A stretch of 64,000 nucleotides of DNA, taken from Mucilaginibacter daejeonensis (GTDB lineage Bacteria > Bacteroidota > Bacteroidia > Sphingobacteriales > Sphingobacteriaceae). Positions 56,837-64,000 of the stretch are shown here, one piece after another. The translations under genes and the position numbers were made by a program. How positions within the stretch are numbered: position 1 is the stretch's first letter; every line of letters begins with the position of its first letter. The stretch lies in assembly GCF_020783335.1 (NCBI RefSeq), contig NZ_CP086068.1, forward strand, positions 3,100,001 through 3,164,000, written 5' to 3'. The notes beneath the pieces were generated by a model. The model had not been told where the DNA came from. It did not search any database and saw nothing but the letters and a program-made list of their open reading frames with translations.

Positions 56837-59698
56837 ATGCGTAAATTTTTACTCGTAGGTCTGTTCTCAGCTGCCGGGTTAAGCGCTTTTGCTCAAAATG
56901 CATCCAAAAAGCCGCTCGACCACTCCGTTTATGATGGTTGGCAAGCAGTATCGAACCAGATCATCTCTAACGATGGTAAATGGGTATCATACGTGGTGAA
57001 ACCTCAACAAGGTGATGCTACGCTGACCATTACCTCGGCCAACAATGCGGCTAAACTGAATATCCCACGTGCAGATACCGCCCGCTTTACGCCTGATTCA
57101 AAATATGCGGTGTTCCTGATCAGGCCGTTCTATGCGGCCACTCGCATGGCCCGTATCAAAAAGAAGAAGCCTGATGAGATGCCTAAAGATACCCTGGGCA
57201 TACTTACATTGAGCAACAGATCGATCAAAAAAGTGACCGGTGTACGCTCGTTCAAGATCGCTGACAAAACTTCAGTGATCGCTTACCTGGCTCCTTCCGA
57301 TACTGTTAAACGCCCGGCTGCTGGTGATACCTCCCGCCGTGCGGTAGCGAATACCATTGCCCCCCCTACCCGCGAAGGCGCTGATCTGACCATCAAGCAA
57401 CTGACCAACGGTAAAGAACGCACCTTTAAGTACGTTACCGAATACCAGATCAGCAAGGATGGCAAGTGGATAGCTTTTGCTGTGACCGCTCCACGCCGCT
57501 CAAAGGACCTGCGTTCGGGCGTGAATATCTATAACATCGAGACCGACGCTGTTAAGCCGATCAGTACCGGCCGTGGTACTTACCGTAACCTGGCCTTTGA
57601 TGAGACCGGCAAGCAATTAGCTTTCGTTGCAGAGAAAAACCCGGAACGTGCCCAAGTAAAACCATTTAAACTGTATTACTACAATTCGGGTAAAGATAGC
57701 GCCATGGCCATTGCCGGCCCTAACATGGCAGGCATCACGCCTAAATGGTCTGTAAGTGGTGATGGACGTGTTTACTTCAGCAAAAGTGGTAACCGCTTGT
57801 TCTTCGGGACCGCACCGATACCAAAACCGTTAGATACTACGCTGGTAGATTTTGAGACCGCTAAACTGGATATCTGGAACTACAAGGATGATTACCTGCA
57901 GCCGCAGCAATTAAAGACCTTGCAACGCGATCTGCGTCGCAGCTATTTAGCGGTTATCCGTGCCGATGAGGCCGGTTCAAAGCTGGTACAATTAGGCGAT
58001 AAGAACATCGAGAATATCTCATTGCCATTGGGCAATGATGCGCAATACGCTTTGGGCGTTACCGACACAGGTACCCGTGTACAATCGCAGTGGGAAGGCA
58101 GCGGACGCGCTGAAGCTTACCTGATCGACACCCGCACCGGCGCACGCAAAAAGATCATCGACCGTACCAAGGCTCGTTACCAATTCTCAACAGGTGGCAA
58201 CTATGTACTTTGGTTCGATTCTCAGGATCAGAATTATTACACCTATAATCTGACTACCGGTAAAAAGGTGAACCTGACCAAGTCATTAGGTGTAAAGGTG
58301 GGCGATGAAGATAACGATGTACCTGATGATCCGTCGCCATACGGCATAGCCGGATGGACAAAAGGTGATAAGAACGTATTGGTATATGACCGTTTCGATA
58401 TCTGGAGTATCGATCCGGCTACTGGTGCAGCTACCAGTATCACTAAAGGTGCTGGCCGCAAGAACCACCTGATCTTCCGTTATCAGATGCCGAATGCCGG
58501 TACAGGTCGTTTTGCAGGCATGTTCGGTGGTGGTGGCGACGAGGAAGACCGCTATATCCCTACCGACAAACCATTGATGTTGTTGACTCAAAACGATGAT
58601 AACAAACAGTGGGGCTATTATAAGCAGTCTTTTAATTCGTCAAAAGCCCCTCAGCTGGTCACCATGGGTCCGTACAGCTACGGTAACCTGACCAAGGCCA
58701 AGAACGCTGATGTTTATATCTACACCAAGGGCAGCTTTAACAAGTCGCCTGATCTGTACGTGTCTACCGACTTAAAAAAAGAGACCAAACTAAGCGCGAT
58801 CAATCCGCAGCAGGCTAATTACAACTGGTTCACTGCCGAGCTAGTGGAATGGACCACCCCTAAAGGCTACAAGTCGAAAGGCATACTTTATAAGCCGGAA
58901 AACTTTGACCCGAACAAGAAATACCCAATGCTGGTGTATTTTTACGAGAAAGTGAGCGAGACGATATACAACTATCAGTCGCCTGCCCCTACTCCTTCAC
59001 GTTTGCCTATATCTTACTTTGCCAGCAACGGTTATTTGGTGTTCACACCTGATATCAGTTATGAGGTTGGCCACCCTGGCCAGTCGGCTGTAGAGTTCAT
59101 TAACTCAGGCGTAGAGAGTTTGAAGAAGAACCCATGGGTAGATGGTAAGCACGTTGGTATACAAGGCCAGAGCTGGGGAGGTTACCAGGTAGCCTACCTG
59201 ATCACCCAAACCGATATGTATGCGGCAGCGTGGGCCGGTGCACCAGTAGCCAACATGACCTCGGCTTACGGTGGTATCCGTTGGGAAAGTGGCGTTAACC
59301 GTCAGTTCCAGTACGAAAAGACCCAAAGCCGCATAGGTGCTACTTTGTGGGATAAGCCAGAGCTCTACATAGAGAACTCACCGTTGTTCCAATTCCCTAA
59401 AGTGCACACTCCGGTGGCCATCATGAGTAACGACGCCGACGGCGCTGTGCCATGGTACCAAGGTATAGAGATGTTCACGGCATTACGCCGCCTGAATAAA
59501 CCGGTTTGGCTGCTCCAGTACAACGATGAGGCGCACAATTTGGTGCAACGCAAGAACCGTAAGGACATTACCATCCGCGAAGCTCAGTTCTTTGACCACT
59601 TCCTGAAAGGCGCCCCAATGCCTGTTTGGATGGCCAAAGGCGTACCAGCCGTTGACAAAGGCAAAGACTGGGGTCTGGCGATTAGCGATAGCAAATAA
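56837..59698 (+). CDS. S9 family prolyl-oligopeptidase-type peptidase
   Basis: The product is 953 residues. A signal peptide ([20 protein letters not shown]) is followed by a beta-propeller-like region (about 30-600, WISxD motifs such as [13 protein letters not shown]) and an alpha/beta hydrolase catalytic domain. The catalytic Ser 779 is in [11 protein letters not shown], Asp 868 in NDADGAVPW and His 900 in DEAHNL. The triad is complete. It is likely periplasmic or surface located and degrades peptides. It is longer than typical DPP IV (about 730-770), with an insertion in the propeller. It is monocistronic, with its own downstream terminator. Confidence 0.93.
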   Translation: MRKFLLVGLFSAAGLSAFAQNASKKPLDHSVYDGWQAVSNQIISNDGKWVSYVVKPQQGDATLTITSANNAAKLNIPRADTARFTPDSKYAVFLIRPFYAATRMARIKKKKPDEMPKDTLGILTLSNRSIKKVTGVRSFKIADKTSVIAYLAPSDTVKRPAAGDTSRRAVANTIAPPTREGADLTIKQLTNGKERTFKYVTEYQISKDGKWIAFAVTAPRRSKDLRSGVNIYNIETDAVKPISTGRGTYRNLAFDETGKQLAFVAEKNPERAQVKPFKLYYYNSGKDSAMAIAGPNMAGITPKWSVSGDGRVYFSKSGNRLFFGTAPIPKPLDTTLVDFETAKLDIWNYKDDYLQPQQLKTLQRDLRRSYLAVIRADEAGSKLVQLGDKNIENISLPLGNDAQYALGVTDTGTRVQSQWEGSGRAEAYLIDTRTGARKKIIDRTKARYQFSTGGNYVLWFDSQDQNYYTYNLTTGKKVNLTKSLGVKVGDEDNDVPDDPSPYGIAGWTKGDKNVLVYDRFDIWSIDPATGAATSITKGAGRKNHLIFRYQMPNAGTGRFAGMFGGGGDEEDRYIPTDKPLMLLTQNDDNKQWGYYKQSFNSSKAPQLVTMGPYSYGNLTKAKNADVYIYTKGSFNKSPDLYVSTDLKKETKLSAINPQQANYNWFTAELVEWTTPKGYKSKGILYKPENFDPNKKYPMLVYFYEKVSETIYNYQSPAPTPSRLPISYFASNGYLVFTPDISYEVGHPGQSAVEFINSGVESLKKNPWVDGKHVGIQGQSWGGYQVAYLITQTDMYAAAWAGAPVANMTSAYGGIRWESGVNRQFQYEKTQSRIGATLWDKPELYIENSPLFQFPKVHTPVAIMSNDADGAVPWYQGIEMFTALRRLNKPVWLLQYNDEAHNLVQRKNRKDITIREAQFFDHFLKGAPMPVWMAKGVPAVDKGKDWGLAISDSK

Positions 59699-59700
59699 TA

Positions 59701-59850
59701 TGCAGATGACTGGATGTGCAGATGTGCAAATCCTCATATCAATAAAAGGCCCGTTGAACTTCGTTCAACGGGCCTTTTGTGTTTTCGATAAGAACATCTT
59801 CATTTCCACGTCTTCATATCTGCACATTCACGCATCTGCATATCCTCAAC
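59701..59850. repeat. Inverted TGCAGATG units flanking a terminator
   Basis: TGCAGATG occurs at 59701 and 59717, and its inverse CATCTGCA at 59833, with a related TCTGCACA at 59819. They surround the terminator at 59744-59778 between the S9 peptidase and gpmA genes. Degenerate copies of this type look like scattered short intergenic repeats. The function is unknown. Confidence 0.4.
59744..59778. terminator. Bidirectional terminator between S9 peptidase and gpmA
   Basis: Stem arms AAAAGGCCCGTTGAAC and GTTCAACGGGCCTTTT with a loop of about 3 nt. Flanking A and T runs allow termination in both directions of this convergent pair. Confidence 0.92.
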
Positions 59851-59851
59851 T

Positions 59852-60544
59852 TCATTCCAAATAATAATGTCTCACTTGATTTAACCGGTCGTCAAGCTCG
59901 TATACCCAGGGCACACCGGTGGGGATATCCAGTTCGGTCACCTGCTCGTCGGTCAGATTATCGATGTATTGCACTAATGCACGTAAACTGTTCCCGTGAG
60001 CGCAAATGATCACCTTTTGCTCCTGCCTCAAGGCCGGTACGATACTTTCATGCCAAAAGGGTAAGGCGCGGTCCATGGTCTCGCTCAGGTTCTCGGTCAA
60101 CGGAAGCTCACGGTAGGTAAGATCATTGTAGCGAAGGTAATGCCCTGGGAAGCGCTCATCATCCTCGGTAATGGCCGGTGGATGTTCGTGCGGATCGCGG
60201 CGCCACTTGTGTACCTGCTCCTCGCCATATTTATCAATGGTCTCCTGCTTGTTGAGGCCCTGAAGCGCACCATAAAAGCGTTCGTTCAGGCGCCATGATT
60301 TCTGTACGGGGATCCACAACATGTCCAGTTCTTCCAGCACATTGTGCAGCGTCTTGATGGACCGCTTCAATACAGAGGTAAATCCCACATCAAAGGTACA
60401 GTTGTGCTTTTTTAGAAGCTGACCTGCATGCCTTGCTTGCTCAACTCCTTTATCAGACAGGTCCACATCGGTCCACCCGGTAAAACGGTTCTCTTGATTC
60501 CAAACGCTTTCGCCGTGGCGTAAAAGGACTAATTTTAAAGCCAT
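59852..60544 (-). CDS. gpmA: 2,3-bisphosphoglycerate-dependent phosphoglycerate mutase
   Basis: The product is 230 residues. The phosphohistidine motif [20 protein letters not shown] lies at residues 7-26, and other features include [18 protein letters not shown] (about 90), RRDPHEHPP and the second His in [13 protein letters not shown] (about 182). It interconverts 3- and 2-phosphoglycerate in glycolysis in the cytosol. The length is as expected for cofactor-dependent PGM. It is convergent with the S9 peptidase, with a shared terminator between them. Confidence 0.96.
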   Translation of the reverse strand: MALKLVLLRHGESVWNQENRFTGWTDVDLSDKGVEQARHAGQLLKKHNCTFDVGFTSVLKRSIKTLHNVLEELDMLWIPVQKSWRLNERFYGALQGLNKQETIDKYGEEQVHKWRRDPHEHPPAITEDDERFPGHYLRYNDLTYRELPLTENLSETMDRALPFWHESIVPALRQEQKVIICAHGNSLRALVQYIDNLTDEQVTELDIPTGVPWVYELDDRLNQVRHYYLE

Positions 60545-60640
60545 AGTGCAAGTATAACTAATTAAGCAAGCGGCGGTTTGTAATTTATTTGTAGATCGCT
60601 ATCTTGCGATTCGTAAACCAATTATAACCCCCTTATTGAC

Positions 60641-61240
60641 ATGATCCCTACCGTTCCCACTTCAGTGGTGGTAAAGGACACCGTTGCCAATCCGGCACCG
60701 CTTGGCCTTTGTGCATTTGGCATGACCACCGTGTTACTCAATATCCATAACGCCGGCATCACCGAACTCAGTTCCATGATACTGGCCATGGGCATATTTT
60801 ACGGCGGTACCGCTCAGGTAATCGCAGGTATCATCGAAGCTAAAAAGAACAACACCTTCGGGCTCACGGCCTTCACCTCCTATGGCTTTTTTTGGCTCAC
60901 GTTGGTGGCGTTCATCGTACTGCCCAAATTGGGTTGGATGGAACCGGCCAGTAACGCCTCCAAGATCGCGTTCCTGAGCATGTGGGGCTTTTTTACATTT
61001 TGCCTGTTCTTTGGCACCTTGAGATTGAACCGTGCACTACAATTCGTATTCGGTTCATTGACGATACTTTTTGCGCTACTGGTTTGGGGCGATGCTTCGG
61101 GCAACGCGATCATCACTCATATTGCCGGTTACGAAGGGATCATTTGCGGCGCCTCGGCCATATACACAGGCATAGCAGGCGTACTTAACGAGGTATATGG
61201 CAAAACAGTATTACCTGTAGGACCGGTTACTGCCAACTAA
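60641..61240 (+). CDS. Acetate uptake transporter (SatP/YaaH/GPR1 family)
   Basis: The product is 199 residues with about six membrane helices. The family signature is near the start: NPAPLGLCAFGMTTVLLNIH (residues 17-36), with FYGGTAQVIAGIIEAKKNN and AFTSYGFFWL following. It should carry acetate and other short monocarboxylates, with protons, across the inner membrane. It starts about 97 bp from gpmA (divergent) and is followed 16 bp later by an SRPBCC protein. Confidence 0.92.
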   Translation: MIPTVPTSVVVKDTVANPAPLGLCAFGMTTVLLNIHNAGITELSSMILAMGIFYGGTAQVIAGIIEAKKNNTFGLTAFTSYGFFWLTLVAFIVLPKLGWMEPASNASKIAFLSMWGFFTFCLFFGTLRLNRALQFVFGSLTILFALLVWGDASGNAIITHIAGYEGIICGASAIYTGIAGVLNEVYGKTVLPVGPVTAN

Positions 61241-61256
61241 TGAGTAAGTTTGCGCT

Positions 61257-61640
61257 GTGAAAGATTATAAGAAATATTACCACATCAGTGCAAGCCCTCA
61301 GGATATATACGCGGCCATCACCAACCCAGCTACCATACAACTATGGACAGGCGAAGCGGCCGAGATGAGCACCGAAGTGGGCAGCGAATTCAGCTTGTGG
61401 GAAGGCAGCATAGTAGGCCGCAACCTTGAATTTGACGAAGGCAAAAAGATAGTACAGCAATGGTATTTCGACGGCCAGGAGGAGCAGTCTATCGTGACCA
61501 TCAAGTTACACCCCGATAAGCATGGCACCTCCGTAGAGTTGCGCCACATCAACATACCGGATGAAGCTTACAATGACATCGTTGAAGGCTGGAACAACGT
61601 TTACTTTGGCAGCATAGCCGAGTTTTACGAAGGATTCTGA
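61257..61640 (+). CDS. SRPBCC-fold protein (AHSA1/START-like)
   Basis: The product is 127 residues with a GTG start at 61257, 16 bp after the transporter gene. The pattern YHISASPQDIYAAITNPATI, FSLWEGSIVGRNLEF, IVQQWYFDG and EGWNNVYFGSIAEFYE matches Aha1 C-terminal/START-like ligand-binding domains. It is a soluble protein with a hydrophobic cavity. The function is unknown. An inverted-repeat terminator follows 10 bp after the stop, so it ends the transporter unit. Confidence 0.85.
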   Translation: MKDYKKYYHISASPQDIYAAITNPATIQLWTGEAAEMSTEVGSEFSLWEGSIVGRNLEFDEGKKIVQQWYFDGQEEQSIVTIKLHPDKHGTSVELRHINIPDEAYNDIVEGWNNVYFGSIAEFYEGF

Positions 61641-61650
61641 TAATTATCCT

Positions 61651-61697
61651 ATAAAAAGAAAGTCCTCTTTGCAGATGCAAAGAGGACTTTCTTTTTA
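61651..61697. terminator. Terminator after the SRPBCC gene
   Basis: Arms AAAAAGAAAGTCCTCTTTGC and GCAAAGAGGACTTTCTTTTT almost meet at the centre, with a tiny loop. It can act in both directions and is close to the stop of the coiled-coil gene on the minus strand. Confidence 0.88.
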
Positions 61698-61710
61698 TGC
61701 GCCTAACGGC

Positions 61711-62001
61711 TTACAGATTGTTCAGGGTCTCCTGCTCTTTCAATGCCTGAATGTTGTTCTTGGAATTAAAATCTTCGGTCTCGCTGGCAAAGTCTTCCAG
61801 GATCGCGGCAATATTATCCAGGTTATCGGCTACACGCTGGTGCATATCAGGCAGGTCTTTTTCAAGGCGTTTGTTGCCCAGGTCAATGTTGTCTACCTCT
61901 ATCTTTCCCAGCTTCTGTATAATGGCCTGCTGGCTGTTCTTCAGATCTTCCAACTCGTGTACGATCTTTTCCATCAGTTCTGATCTTTTGATCTTATCCA
62001 T
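61711..62001 (-). CDS. Small coiled-coil protein, 96 residues
   Basis: The product is 96 residues from ATG 62001 (MDKIKRSELMEK). An upstream in-frame ATG at 62025 is possible but less likely. It is predicted almost all helical and rich in Glu, Lys, Asn and Leu: ELEDLKNSQQAIIQKLGKIE, RVADNLDNIAAILEDF and IQALKEQETLNNL. No Cys, signal or membrane segment. I do not recognise a family. It is convergent with the SRPBCC gene (shared terminator) and divergent from the TPR gene. Confidence 0.7.
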   Translation of the reverse strand: MDKIKRSELMEKIVHELEDLKNSQQAIIQKLGKIEVDNIDLGNKRLEKDLPDMHQRVADNLDNIAAILEDFASETEDFNSKNNIQALKEQETLNNL

Positions 62002-62052
62002 AACGTGTCTTTCTATTTGGTACACTCTATTAAGTATTTATATCACAAAAAG

Positions 62053-62087
62053 TTTGGATAACCGATTATAACTAATAAATTAGTTAT
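62053..62087 (+). promoter_or_regulatory. Promoter with overlapping palindrome upstream of the TPR gene
   Basis: TTTG at 62053-62056 is followed after exactly 19 bp by TAAATTAG at 62076-62083, one mismatch to TAnnTTTG. An 8-bp perfect palindrome, arms ATAACTAA (62068-62075) and TTAGTTAT (62080-62087) with 4 nt between, overlaps the -7 region. This could be an operator or chance AT-rich symmetry. Confidence 0.5.
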
Positions 62088-62101
62088 TAAAACATTTATC
62101 T

Positions 62102-63253
62102 ATGAAGCTTACTTTGCTTTCTATGTTAGCTGGGCTGATGACGATCATCGGTCCTCGATCAGTGCATGGCCAAACAGTGGACCAAGCCAAACTTTTAGAA
62201 TATTATCAGGCCCAAAAGTACGTGGACGCTGCCGCCTATCTCAAAAGCGTATACACCGAACCGGTGACCGATCCGGTAGCCCTACGCAACTTAGCCTACA
62301 CTGCTCAAATGGCCGGCAAACTGACCGATGCCGAGACCTATTATACGAGGCTTTATAATATCGATAGTACGAGATCGAGCGTGCTGAATAGCTTGGCTGG
62401 CATCAACCTGCGCCGCGGTAACCTGGTCAAGGCGGGTGACTATTTTGGGCGGATCCTCGCGGCGGATACGGCTAACTTTTATGTGCTAACGCAGTTGGCC
62501 AACATCAGCTTGCGGCAGCGCGATACCGTTCACCTGATCAGTTACCTGGAGCAAGCCAACCGGGTGAACGCTGAGGATGCCGACGTGGCATCGGATCTGA
62601 GCGACAGGTATGTGGAAAAGCGCAGATTCAAGGATGCTGAAGGGGTATTGAGCAAAGCCATCGCGGTCGACTCGCAAAACGTGATCTTATTGCAGAGCCT
62701 GATCAAGCTCACCCACAAACAGCGCAAGTGGCCCGAGACCGTAAAAGTAGGTAACCAGCTTTTAAAACTTGGCGATGGTGGCTACCAAACCGCCATCAAA
62801 CTGGGGCAAGCCTACTTCAACCTCAAAAATTATGAGTGCTGCCTGGAGGTGTTGGCCAACCTGGATATGATGCAACAGACCGAGGCCTCCTACTATTACA
62901 TGGGTATGAGTTTCAAAAGACTGAAACGTTATCCGCAAGCGATAGAGAATTTAGAGAAGGCCATTAGCGAAGGGATCTCACCTGCCATTGCCAGCTATTA
63001 TGGCGAGATCGGTAACAGCTACAACGAGACCAAGCGCAACCTAAGGGCGCTTACCGCCTACCAAAAGGGTTTGCAGTTCGGCGATAGCCCGATGATCTTT
63101 TATTCGCTGGCAACGCTTTATGATACTGACCTAAAAAAGAAGGCACTTGCGGTCAGATACTTCAAAAAGTACCTGGCCACCCGTCCCGCATCAGACCAGC
63201 AAGCATTGGTGGATTATACCAAAAGCCGCATCACTGCACTCACCGAAAGGTAG
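62102..63253 (+). CDS. Secreted TPR-repeat protein
   Basis: The product is 383 residues with a signal peptide (MKLTLLSMLAGLMTIIG...VHGQ). From about 30 to 370 it is a run of tetratricopeptide-like helix pairs, for example LTDAETYYTRLYNID, NLVKAGDYFGRILAADTANF, RFKDAEGVLSKAIAVD, RYPQAIENLEKAISEG and NLRALTAYQKGLQFGDSP. Such repeats bind partner proteins. It is probably periplasmic. It ends 1 bp before the convergent riboflavin synthase stop. Its partners are unknown. Confidence 0.85.
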   Translation: MKLTLLSMLAGLMTIIGPRSVHGQTVDQAKLLEYYQAQKYVDAAAYLKSVYTEPVTDPVALRNLAYTAQMAGKLTDAETYYTRLYNIDSTRSSVLNSLAGINLRRGNLVKAGDYFGRILAADTANFYVLTQLANISLRQRDTVHLISYLEQANRVNAEDADVASDLSDRYVEKRRFKDAEGVLSKAIAVDSQNVILLQSLIKLTHKQRKWPETVKVGNQLLKLGDGGYQTAIKLGQAYFNLKNYECCLEVLANLDMMQQTEASYYYMGMSFKRLKRYPQAIENLEKAISEGISPAIASYYGEIGNSYNETKRNLRALTAYQKGLQFGDSPMIFYSLATLYDTDLKKKALAVRYFKKYLATRPASDQQALVDYTKSRITALTER

Positions 63254-63254
63254 C

Positions 63255-63839
63255 TTAACGTTGCATCAATCGGGCAACATATTTGCCTATAATGTCAAAT
63301 TCAAGGTTAACAGTAAAGCCCTGACGAACGTTCTGCAGGTTGGTATGTTCGTAGGTATAAGGAATGATGGCTACAGAAAAGCTATTGGCTTGCGAATTGA
63401 CCACAGTAAGGCTGATACCATTTACGCAAACAGATCCTTTCTCTACGGTCACGTTGCCAGGCAAGGTGTCGTAAGTAAAAGTGTACTCCCAGCTACCGGG
63501 TAACTCGCGGTAACCGGTGCAAACCGCGGTTTGGTCCACGTGGCCCTGCACGATGTGGCCGTCCAGCCGGGCGTTCATTTGCATGCAGCGCTCCAGGTTG
63601 ACCAGGTCACCCACGCGCAGCAAACCGATGTTCGATTTATTCAACGTCTCTTCGATAGCCGTCACCGTATGCTGGCCATCAGCAACAGCCACCACGGTAA
63701 GGCAAACACCATTATGGGATACCGACTGATCAATCTTGAGCTGTGAGGAGATGTCAGATGTGATGGTCAGGTGAACGTTGCCTTGCTCCTGCTGAAGATC
63801 GGCCACCCGGCCTAAGGTCTCGATGATACCAGTGAACAT
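63255..63839 (-). CDS. ribE: Riboflavin synthase alpha subunit
   Basis: This 194-residue protein has two lumazine-binding repeats. The canonical start MFTGIIETLGRV opens repeat 1 with SVSHNGVCLTVV, and repeat 2 has RLDGHIVQGHVD and KGSVCVNGISLTVV. It dismutates two 6,7-dimethyl-8-ribityllumazine to riboflavin. No FMN riboswitch is visible upstream. It lies at the end of the window, and the short frame upstream stops 6 bp before it, so it may be part of a longer operon. Confidence 0.95.
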   Translation of the reverse strand: MFTGIIETLGRVADLQQEQGNVHLTITSDISSQLKIDQSVSHNGVCLTVVAVADGQHTVTAIEETLNKSNIGLLRVGDLVNLERCMQMNARLDGHIVQGHVDQTAVCTGYRELPGSWEYTFTYDTLPGNVTVEKGSVCVNGISLTVVNSQANSFSVAIIPYTYEHTNLQNVRQGFTVNLEFDIIGKYVARLMQR

Positions 63840-63845
63840 ATCGCT

Positions 63846-64000
63846 TTATTTTGATATAGATGTTTGTTGAACAGATGCAACGAATGTAGGCATTATAGCG
63901 GCTGGCTTCATCAGGTAATTATCAATTTTAAGCATTGACCGATTTTTGTGAGCTACCGCATCTATAGCAAGAAACGGGTTGCCTGCTGTATGCGCCTCCC
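63846..64000 (-). CDS. C-terminal fragment of an unidentified gene, cut by the window end
   Basis: An open minus-strand frame runs from the window edge to a stop at 63846-63848, about 51 codons (..AGNPFLAIDAV..., ..KPAAIMPTFVASVQQTSISK). It is open and is immediately upstream of riboflavin synthase with 6 bp between, so it looks like the end of the preceding gene in that operon. I cannot assign a family from this tail. A chance open frame of this length is also possible. Confidence 0.4.
   Translation of the reverse strand, partial: EAHTAGNPFLAIDAVAHKNRSMLKIDNYLMKPAAIMPTFVASVQQTSISK

Noticed and set aside
63840..64000. FMN riboswitch upstream of riboflavin synthase
   Set aside because: The short stretch upstream lacks the conserved RFN-element sequences, and an open frame occupies it.
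1..64000. CRISPR array, rRNA, tRNA or insertion sequence
   Set aside because: No regularly spaced repeats with unique spacers, no rRNA or tRNA signature, and no transposase frame with terminal inverted repeats was seen on either strand.

Overview
The window looks like a chromosomal segment from a Bacteroidota bacterium, most likely a Sphingobacteriaceae member of the Mucilaginibacter/Pedobacter type. This is inferred from several signs: a futalosine-pathway menaquinone operon, a type IX secretion sorting domain, an HME-RND pump fused to its outer-membrane factor, Kup, class III PPK2, CtlX, many genes lacking strong Shine-Dalgarno sequences, and several -7 elements of the form TAnnTTTG. Gene density is high and most neighbours are metabolic or envelope genes. 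I see no rRNA, tRNA, CRISPR array, insertion sequence or convincing prophage.

Layout. Positions 1-4.2 kb hold a rhomboid protease cut by the window edge, a RibD-like reductase, an AraC regulator with an aldo/keto reductase, and a lipocalin. Positions 4.4-9.4 kb are a signalling cluster: three PAS-type histidine kinases and a response regulator. One kinase carries an intact LOV photoreceptor motif and is translationally coupled to the regulator. Positions 9.5-10.0 kb hold two very small basic proteins, each with its own terminator. Positions 10.0-17.7 kb hold an alpha/beta hydrolase with an SDR dehydrogenase, a TPR histidine kinase and two GH27 alpha-galactosidase-like enzymes. Positions 18.0-20.7 kb hold a tandem pair of PqiA-like membrane proteins. 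Positions 20.7-26.8 kb hold a heavy-metal efflux operon. Positions 26.8-29.1 kb hold a solitary cytosine-5 DNA methyltransferase and PPK2.

Positions 29.2-37.2 kb are mainly envelope genes: PBP1A, a metalloprotease/beta-propeller/beta-barrel fusion, a fasciclin protein and a Spy-like protein. They also hold a divergent GIY-YIG / XRE-S24 repressor pair with a palindromic operator. Positions 37.2-43.3 kb hold bioF-bioD, argS, and an arginine deiminase-family gene with ctlX, which together suggest arginine to citrulline to ornithine. Positions 43.3-50.5 kb hold a GT39 glycosyltransferase, a PepSY-like protein, mqnE-phosphatase-mqnA and kup. Positions 50.7-56.6 kb hold a minimal T9SS cargo, a zinc-ribbon protein, a FAH-family hydrolase, an M23 peptidase, Bcp, and an ECF sigma factor followed by a repeat-bearing putative anti-sigma and a periplasmic helical protein. 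Positions 56.8-64 kb hold an S9 peptidase, GpmA, an acetate transporter, an SRPBCC protein, a coiled-coil protein, a TPR protein, riboflavin synthase and the tail of one unidentified gene.

The observations most worth following are the LOV kinase/regulator pair, the six 31-residue repeats in the putative anti-sigma factor, the protease-propeller-barrel fusion, the duplicated PqiA-like proteins, the self-regulated XRE-S24/GIY-YIG switch, and 22-bp-spaced direct repeats upstream of the AraC-linked reductase.
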